Source: Acanthosoma haemorrhoidale
Lineage: Eukaryota > Arthropoda > Insecta > Hemiptera > Acanthosomatidae
Length of the DNA: 64,000 nt
NCBI GenBank assembly: GCA_930367205.1
Contig: OV884011.1
Coordinates: 111,529,139 to 111,593,138, forward strand
Reading direction: 5' to 3'
Part shown: positions 56,164-64,000 of the stretch, piece after piece
How positions within the stretch are numbered: the first letter of the stretch is position 1
Layout: every line of letters starts with the position of its first letter
Position numbers and translations under genes: made by a program
Notes under the pieces: model-generated
Database searches by the model: none
Told to the model about the DNA's origin: nothing
Seen by the model: only the letters and a program-made list of their open reading frames with translations

Positions 56164-59101
56164 ATGATTCGTAATAACACTGGTCCCTTGGCATTACGAA
56201 TTATTGGGATTGTATTGTATAATAGTATATATGCTTATATTAAGCAACAAGAATGCGAAGAGGCTCAATAGTGTTTGTTTGAATATAATTTTAGTACCAA
56301 CAATTGTAGACATATATTATTAAAAGACAACAAGACTATTGGAATAATAATTACGTTTCAGCAGACAACAAGGCCAGACTTCGTTGGCAAAAAAAGGGAA
56401 ATTTTCAATGTTCCCATTTTGTTGAAAATTATTTATATAAATTTAATACTATACATAATCAAACAGCTGTTATCTACTATCAGCTAATTGAAATTTCAAA
56501 AAATGTGTATCTTTTAACGTCAGGCTGAGAAGAGAATATTTGCAGGAATTTTCCTTTACAGGACTTAGTGAGGTTATAACCGCTGAGCTAGAATGTAACA
56601 TACATACTCGGGACTCGAGTATCATACAAATTGTATATTCACCACATTGAGCAGGCCCTGGTAAACTGTCTCGACTTTGCTATATAATGACAGCTCGTTA
56701 ATAAGTGTCGGCAGCGTCAGCTGGGCCTGCGAAGCTGCGCCGCACAGTATTTCCAACGGCCGTGACTTGCACAGGCTAAGCACGTCCTAAGCCCCATCTC
56801 CATCCATCTTTATCTGCCAGGAATACCTCTTCCTATTGGCCATCCCCACCCAGTTAAAGAATAAACTTCCCTGCTTATTCCGTCCTCTTGTACGTGATGA
56901 TAAAAGCCCACGAATCCCCTCGTCGTTTCATTCATGCTTATATTTCTGTAGTTCAAATATGTTTAATAATGAGACTTTATGGCTCAAGAAAACAAAATAA
57001 AATGGCATAAAGAGAAATCTTTGACAGTATCAGTCCTCACCATACCTTTACACTTTAAAGAGTAACGAAATAAGAAAAAATAAAATAAAAAATCTATATC
57101 TACTAACAAATTTCTATTTTCTTCAAGAATATACACTGAAATCAGTGCCGGCAAAAACAATACAAGATAGTTAAACGAGAATTCGCTAACAAAATAAAAT
57201 ATCTGCCCAATTACACACAAATCCACATTAATTCTGAATTTTATTTCATGAGTACATATGAAGGTAGCTTTGGAGCGTATTTTTAACCTACACTATATAC
57301 TTAGAATATTATAAAAATCAGCAGTCTATCATTAGTTATCTCCATATGCAACTAGTAATTTGTTCGTGATAGCAATTAACACTGTCAAACTGGTTTACCA
57401 CTTTAGTCATAAAGTCAATGGGGTAAGAATTGTCAGAAACGTATCCTGTCAATTCTCAGCCCGTTTGACGATAATATTTATCAAACACGTTTAATGAAGG
57501 AGTATGGAAAATGAAGGGGGGTATTGTGATTACGACGAAGGAATTGTTTAAGGGTAAGGACTTAGGATGTATTGTCGGGAGCTTTTTTGGAGTGAACTAC
57601 CGTCTGTTTCGGTGTTTGTACATAGAGAGGATCTTGGGTTTTAAGGCTCTCAAAAAAATTTTGTAGAGGAAGCTACTGAGGAAATATTTGCATCGATGGT
57701 TTGAACCAAGCCATTTTGACTAAGAATAAAACGAGGTCATTCTAGTTATATTATTATTATAATCTGTTCTAGGCTTATCTTATTTCGCACACTTTTAAAT
57801 ATAGCTGTAATAAATGTTAGAAAACATTACATACCACTGATGTTATAAATAATTTAAACCTCACTACTGTGTTTTGATCTTCTCCCAGTCCAGTTGGTTG
57901 ATTTCAACCTCCCTAGGATTTTTCTGTTGATAGAAATATCGTAAGGATAAATAATTAGTTACTTAAATAAAAAATAGCAGATTCCATCTAGAAAATATAT
58001 TAACGGTTGAGGGATAAGATACTTAGTGCTAATCAATTATCTAGGTTTTCAGAACCACCTAAACACTATGGCGAAAACCTTTGATCAGCCCTGCCTCATC
58101 ATGAATTGTTACGGCTTGGCTTTTTTTTTTTACCGTAGAGTTTAGATCTGTAAACACAGCATAGTTATTGATTTTCACTTATTATATAAAATAAAATTAA
58201 AAAATTCTAACCCTTCTGGTGGGACTTCTTTTCACTGAGGAAAAGACGGTGATTGAGTTACTTTTGTAGGCTTTATTTTATTTTTTAGGCTGGGTTCTTT
58301 ACTTACCATAAGGTAGCGACTCCCTTCTCTCCCAAGGCTAATCTCAAACCTAAGGGTGTCTCTATATATCATCACCCACTCTTCGTACCATGAAGAGGAG
58401 TGTATAACGGGGTCATTATCATAAACAAACGTTTCCTCAAATAACATAGCAACAACATGGCTCACACAATAATGAAAATGATGCACTGCATATCAGCTTG
58501 TGAAATACACCTCACTACAATCAATATGCTGGTACCAGTTAGCTTATATGATGCGTATGTATAATGCTGTGGATGCTCTCTATGTGTAGATGCTAATTAC
58601 ATTGTGTATTGTTGTCACGAGGACACCCTTCGATTCTCGTATGCATGCATCAAACTTAATTAGCATCGTTGGTCGTGATTACCAAAGTTGCCTTGTACCT
58701 TGACCAATTTTATTTGTGTTCAGATGTGACGCATTAAAACTTTGGCTTACAATAAACATATAAAGTTTTGTGTTTCGTAAGGGAGTTCCTGTTTAATTTT
58801 CGGACAAATTTATCCTGGGCCATAATATAAATTACATATAGATAAGTTTCGATTCTGATCAGTAGAAAATCATGCTGGAAGAATGACTGCGCAAGTCTCT
58901 GATTTGTTGTCCTTACCCCAATCCTCGGATCGTTTTGACAATCAAAAATCGTTTTCAAACTAGTGGAACAGATGTCTGACAGTTTTGGTTTCGGGTGAGT
59001 TGGACACCTCAAATGAGCTGATGATAGTGTATTTATGTATAGACTATTTCTTGCTACATACAACCCAACAAGATAGCACCGACTCAGAAACATACACTAA
59101 G
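56164..59101. other. Mostly AT-rich stretch without a recognised gene
   Basis: A GC-richer island at about 56700-56900 (GGCAGCGTCAGCTGGGCCTG and following) stands out from its surroundings but has no sustained open frame or repeat partner in the window. ORFs at 56275, 56984, 58232 and 58734 show no family motif; the last (58734-59093, 119 residues, minus) is the longest and still unrecognised. Confidence 0.5.
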
Positions 59102-60502
59102 GCACCATTGATGCAATTCGGAATGCATTAATCTATCACTACAATCAGTGAATCAAAATTTCATCAAAAATTCAGAAAATTTACAAATTAAAAAAGACTT
59201 ACAAACAATCGTAATTTATTAGTACTCTAACACTCTAATCATAATCACAAAAATGTATGTATACCATGAAACAGGAACAGTATTTCTACAAAATAAATTG
59301 CTAAGATCACAAACAATTCAAAAATTGAAATCACTTTTTGATTTTGCGATAATTCCCTATCCTGATAGTAGAATTGAAAAAAAAAATCGTTATTGCCATA
59401 TACATTTCTAGTATAAAATAGCTAATAATATAAGTGCTAATGAAACATACAATATTAACAGGCTTAAACTAAACTTACGTGATTCTCTTTGTGACATTTA
59501 AAGATGGATTTCATACAATACTATTTTACTTGACTTCATGCATCTGTGGATAGATTGACTTTCATGTAAAGCACTATTTTATACAATCTCTGAGAAATAT
59601 ATTTTTCCAACATAGCAGCTGCAGTTCGCAAAAATCGTATCGAGAATATTTGTCTGCCGATGTGTATCTCTTATCCCGATGAGATAATTAGTAAGGTTTT
59701 CAAAAATATGGAAAATATCAATATCATTACCGATTTTATAGCCTGAGCTCTTCGATGGTCAGATTGGACCAGATTTTTGGGAGACCGTTAGTAAAATTAA
59801 TTAGAAACATGAGATCACGCTTTATATAGGACGAATAACCTTAGAGACTTGTAACTAAAAATGCATCTAGATATAATTTATTCGATTCTATCTTCATTTA
59901 TTTGTGTATGTAGAGATTTGAGAAGATACTACACACTCCCCCAACAACGGGGTAAACGGTAAGTTACAGCTCTCTTAATATATGTGAAGTTAATGATTGC
60001 AAAACCCTCTCTGAATAATAAGAAAATTTACAAATTAAAATTAAAATATACTTACAAACAATCGTAATTTATTAGTACCCTAACATTCTAATCATAATCA
60101 CAAAAATTTATGTATACCATGAAACAGGAACAGTATTTCTACAAAATAAATTGCTAAGACCACAAACAATTCAAAAATTGAAATCACTTTTAGATTTTGC
60201 AATAATTCCCTATCCTCTTATAAAGAAAAAAATTCCGTTAAAGATATTATCAGCCACAGCCATGGTACCGTAGCACACGATTAACAGTATAAACATTACA
60301 TTGATCTAAAAAAAACTAGTGAACGAGCCATTTATTATTATTATTATTTATAAAACGAGTTTACCCACACCAAACAAAGCAGTGGAAGAAGAGCCTAGGT
60401 ATAGGTCTTAAATGTGTTTAACTGCGTTTAACTACGGCCCTATTGATGCGATTCGGAATGCATTAGTCTATCACTACAATCAGTGAATCAAAATTTCATT
60501 CA
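59102..60502. repeat. Shuffled pair of repeat segments
   Basis: 59103-59165 (GAATGCATTAATCTATCACT and onward to TCAAAATTTCAT) recurs at 60440-60502. The segment that follows it, 59170-59360 (TTTACAAATTAAAAA to ATTCCCTATCCT), recurs at 60023-60217 with a few percent difference. So the two neighbouring segments appear again in swapped order. No ORF; purpose unknown. Confidence 0.75.
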
Positions 60503-60723
60503 ATAGGATTAATTTTAATTGGAAAAAAAAATCGTTATTTTTTTAAATATACTTGAATTTTTTTTTACCATGTATACCATAGTAATTATTATGAACATAC
60601 ACTATGTTAACACTTAGTGTTCCATTATAATACATTATAATATAAGACTTATTATACGAATATATTATATTCTGATATATTACTGAGACTCAATTATTAA
60701 ATTTATCAATTTAACCAATCAAA

Positions 60724-60822
60724 TGCTTTGACGGTCGAGCAAGTAGTGTTGTTGCTTTAGTGGGAGGGAGTCTAAGGCAAAGATATGCAGCCCGTGCAAT
60801 CATTTACCTGTGTTTACCTGAA
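60724..60822 (+). repeat. ~95-bp direct repeat, copy 1
   Basis: Starts TTTTGACGGTCGAGCAAGTA-like sequence and continues through GGGAGGGAGTCTAAGGCAAA to GTTTACCTGAAA. Nearly identical to 61914-62003. The copies differ mainly by an extra ~10 bp here near ATCATTTACCT. More GC-rich than the flanks. Confidence 0.75.
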
Positions 60823-61913
60823 ATTAAAATAGCAATTAACCAGAAAACTTACTCCTACGAGTGGCATTTCATTGGCTTAAAATACTTAAAATGTCGAAAG
60901 GGGTGGCTGTGATTTTGGAAGTTTTCTGAGCTTTGTGAATATACCTCTATTGTCAGTGTGAATATTGTAATGACAGCATAAAGGATCAAATGATTGCAAT
61001 ATTGTATATCTGCTATGGATAACAAGTGACAAAAATCGCAATGTACCCATTGCTCAATTAGGGAACACTGTATTTGTTTTTTTAAGAAATAAAGATCATT
61101 GATGTAAAAACAACCTGCTGATTTAAATTAACTTTTTGTTCGCATAAATTTAAATAATGAATCCACCATTCAAAAGTGCTTGTTACTAAGTTACATGCAT
61201 ACATCATTATAAACCACATTCATAGCGATCATTATAAAGTTCTTCGAACTAAAACAATTTGCTTATCCCTGCTGTTAGATTTAACTTCATAGACTGATGC
61301 ATAATGTAATTAGAATGTCATTTCTTCTTTTCTCTTCATCGTGTATCTTTTCTTTAAACTTTGCATTGCGGTATCTGATGTTCTGATCGGTTTTAGCCAA
61401 GGGTATCATTAGAATATGGTTACAAATAAATCTAAATCATTTATTAAAACACTTATTTAATTCTCCTTTGAACTGCTAGAGGTTAGTGTTTTTAATTTTT
61501 GATGTCTAAAAAAATACGCAAGAGTTACACTAACTGACTACCTTAAAGAAGATTCAGTTGCTTTATTAGACGACTTAAAAATCCCACTTGAACACTAAAA
61601 AAACCCTTGACTACGTGTCTACTGACTACTTGACTACTGCCCCACAAAAAAAGCGACTCACTTTAAATACTTTAAATATTTTCTTACTAATACAATTATT
61701 AAAGCTTTCAATTCTTTATTAATTATTATTACATTTTTTTAGTGGTAAGGGGCTATCAATATGTAGGGAAACCCCATTTAATATTTAAAAAGTTAATTTA
61801 AACAAATAATTATGCAGACATATATATTTTGATTTTTTTGGTAACTGATTTTTAAAAGTTTAGCGAAAGGTTTTTTTTAAGTTTTTTTCCTTTAATTTTA
61901 ATTTAAAAAATGA

Positions 61914-62003
61914 TTTTGACGGTCGAGCAAGTAGTGTTGTTGCTTTAGCGGGAGGGAGTCTAAGGCAAAGATATGCAGCCCGTGCAATGTGTTTACCTGA
62001 AAC
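61914..62003 (+). repeat. ~90-bp direct repeat, copy 2
   Basis: Partner of 60724-60822: TTTTGACGGTCGAGCAAGTA to GTGTTTACCTGAAAC. No terminal inverted repeat seen; could be a truncated dispersed repeat. Confidence 0.75.
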
Positions 62004-63651
62004 TACTGTTCAAAAGAGAAATCACAAGATATCGTGAGACAGATTTTGTGCAATCCCAGACTCGGATCGGACCGGCCTCAAGTGACACGCCCAATAGATG
62101 ACCGGTGTATAGTTCTACACACGCTTTAGAATCGGTTTTCAACTTCTTCGTAGAACTCGAGTAGTAGCAATCTGTGCAGAAACTGTTTAAAAAAGTTTTT
62201 CAGAAGTGAGTTTGAACTCTCACATAACATCATCTGGGCTATTGCTGACCAGAAAACATTGTAAGTTATGGAAGAAGACAAACTGGATTAACAGATATAT
62301 CAGCACTGAATCGTTTCCTGTCTATCCTGCTCTATATAAACCCTCCTCTAGAAAAATCACACAAAAAATCATAGAATGAATTCATTCACCGTAGACACAC
62401 CAAATTCTTCGATTCGTTGCAACATATATTAAGTTTAATATGTCAGTTTTATTATTATTCCATGTTTGTAACCCAAAGGTCAGCCCCATCACCTTGTCCC
62501 CTCTTTTGTTTATATAAATTTAACCTTAAAAAGCTATTAGTTTTTTTGTAATTTACACCCTCCTTGCAGCGCATATGTTATGAAGTAAAAGGAGCCACCC
62601 ACAACCAATTTGTAATATTATTTATAATTTTTTTTCAAAATGTTTAAAAGAAAGGGTTGAGAAAAAACAAACCACTCACTTCCCTTTTAGACTTGCAACT
62701 CTCACGTTATTATATTCCTGTAATTCATCATTATAATCTGTTATTATCCATAATGATCTTTTTTAATAGTCTTGTCTGCTTTGACATTCTTTAACTGTAG
62801 ATGATTCCCTCAATCCAACAATCTTAATTTTTCGAATTTGAGAGCTTGGAAAAAAACAAACTAGGACTCGATTCTTCTTTTCATCACTTCATGAGTTGTT
62901 GATTCTCAAGGATGCTGTACTCTTGGCTGCCTCTACTTTATCCACTTTAATAGACTCGGAGGCCTTCAATTCATTTTGACCGTGAATTTGCGACCTCTCC
63001 AAGATATTAGAACTTCGTACTTGGAATTCCCATTATGGAGATAGCTGCTGCCCTCAGCCATTTCATTTCTACTTGAAGTTAATTCCGTTTTCAAACACTG
63101 GATTAAACCCTTATTATATAGCGTGGGGGGTATTTGTGATACTGTATTTTGTGCATAAATGTTGACTGTTTTTTTTCCATGTTTTTCTGATAGTTTTCCC
63201 AACTTTTTAAATCTGGAAAACTGATGCTATGTTGGGTCTCCACGGCAAATACATTTTAAATAAATACAAAATATTTGTGTGTATATATATATATATTCAT
63301 CAACCTCATCCGGTAACACACATCTCTACGCTATGGACAAACAAATAAAAATAATGAATGGGATTGATTTAATTTTGGATGCCGTTAATTTTTTAATTTA
63401 CCTTAAAAGACTCAGTGATGCAATGGCTAAAGTTTAAAAAAAAAATTGATTAACATAAATCCATCTTAACTTCTGTCCCAAAAATTAATTTCATGTTGAT
63501 TAATGGAATGTTTAGTTGGATAACAAAATTTAATAAAGATAAAACATAAATGAATTTACGTCAAGATACAAGATTTATTAAAATTAGATATGAAATTAAA
63601 AGGTATCTTGTTACTGTATAACTGAATATTTACATAACTTATTTTACTCAC
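62004..63651. other. AT-rich stretch without a recognised gene
   Basis: The minus-strand ORF 62966-63202 has no recognisable motif. A TA run lies at 63282-63295. If the exon at 63652 is real, this is intron on its minus-strand 3' side. Confidence 0.5.
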
Positions 63652-63769
63652 TAATACAATGAAGCCTTGAGGAAATGTTCATTAACGTCTCTCCACCGGG
63701 CAGCTTGGCCGTCGGGTCATCATCAGGTCTCTTTCCTCTCAGATAACCGAACCCAGTCCGTCTCTCGTC
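63652..63769 (-). CDS. Possible internal exon of an unidentified host gene
   Basis: On the minus strand a 118-bp open stretch lies between an acceptor-like TTCTTAG (AG at 63771-63770) and a strong donor GTGAGTAA (GT at 63651-63650). Read from the acceptor it encodes DERRTGFGYLRGKRPDDDPT then AKLPGGETLMNISSRLHCI, entering in phase 0 and leaving in phase 1. It is clearly more GC-rich than the DNA on both sides, and the other two frames have stops. I do not recognise the protein. It may instead be part of an unlisted transposon or chance. Confidence 0.4.
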
Positions 63770-64000
63770 CTAAGAACATGAGAATGCAACATCTTCTGCC
63801 TCCTAAACTAGCTCCCTTTTTGATATAAAAAAACTAAATTGACCCCCATACCCCCCCCTATTTAAAATAAAAACTCTTTTCGGAACCAGCGTTGTTTTTT
63901 TTTCACTGCCTATTGTACAGAGTACAATCAGTAATCCATAGAATTACTGATGTGTAATTCTGTGATAAACCTATTCTACTCCTACATTATTATAAATTAC

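Noticed and set aside
58734..59093. 119-residue minus-strand ORF as a gene
   Set aside because: No motif, no splice context that I can defend, and base composition like its surroundings.
1..64000. CRISPR arrays, bacterial operons, rRNA or tRNA genes
   Set aside because: None found by reading. Short repeats here are dispersed or tandem pairs, and I saw no cloverleaf or rRNA-like stretch. A tRNA scan would be needed to exclude single tRNA genes.

Overview
This is AT-rich animal DNA, most likely from an insect. There are no bacterial-style genes, operons or ribosome sites. The mobile elements are BEL/Pao, Gypsy, Jockey-like LINEs and a Transib/RAG1-like DNA transposon. Several of these look like types common in hemipteran genomes, but I cannot name the species. 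Nearly everything recognisable is transposon-derived. The host contribution is one convincing exon of a cationic amino acid transporter (SLC7/CAT family, 45782-45935, +) and one possible exon near the right edge (63652-63769, -).

Layout: 1-1000 holds a decayed transposase-like gene (-) that runs off the left edge. 4823-7440 is a nest of truncated LINE 3' parts. 13831-24435 is the centrepiece, a three-level nest. A composite LINE 3' end (+) was split by a complete 9.88-kb Transib-type transposon (14159-24036). Its transposase gene (-) was in turn split by a full-length BEL/Pao retrotransposon (16077-22907, +) whose two 606-bp LTRs look identical. 24600-26610 has two more LINE fragments. 28030-34650 contains Gypsy remnants, one long LTR-like copy, an intact solo LTR of the same family and two 173-bp MITE-like repeats. 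35600-37263 is a diverged tandem duplication containing two apparently identical 230-bp blocks. 39405-43035, 44850-48076, 51075-54225 and 55192-56163 are further LINE and LTR fragments. 59100-62010 holds shuffled short repeats. The rest is AT-rich sequence in which I see nothing codable.

The most interesting system is the Transib/RAG1-like transposon. It has two matching 38-bp ends, each built like a V(D)J recombination signal: heptamer CACACTG, 22-bp spacer, nonamer-like ACAAAAGTC. It is flanked by a perfect CGTCG target duplication, and related LINE copies elsewhere in the window (5840-5844, 6686-6690) show the uninterrupted target. Its transposase keeps three acidic residues at positions matching the RAG1 catalytic D, D and E, but the gene is dead: a nonsense codon, two frameshifts, loss of the segment expected to carry a Cys-x2-Cys motif, and the BEL insertion. 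Implied order of events: composite LINE, then Transib, then (very recently) BEL. The BEL element has an open 1731-residue Gag-Pol frame, but tyrosine occupies the position of the first integrase catalytic aspartate.
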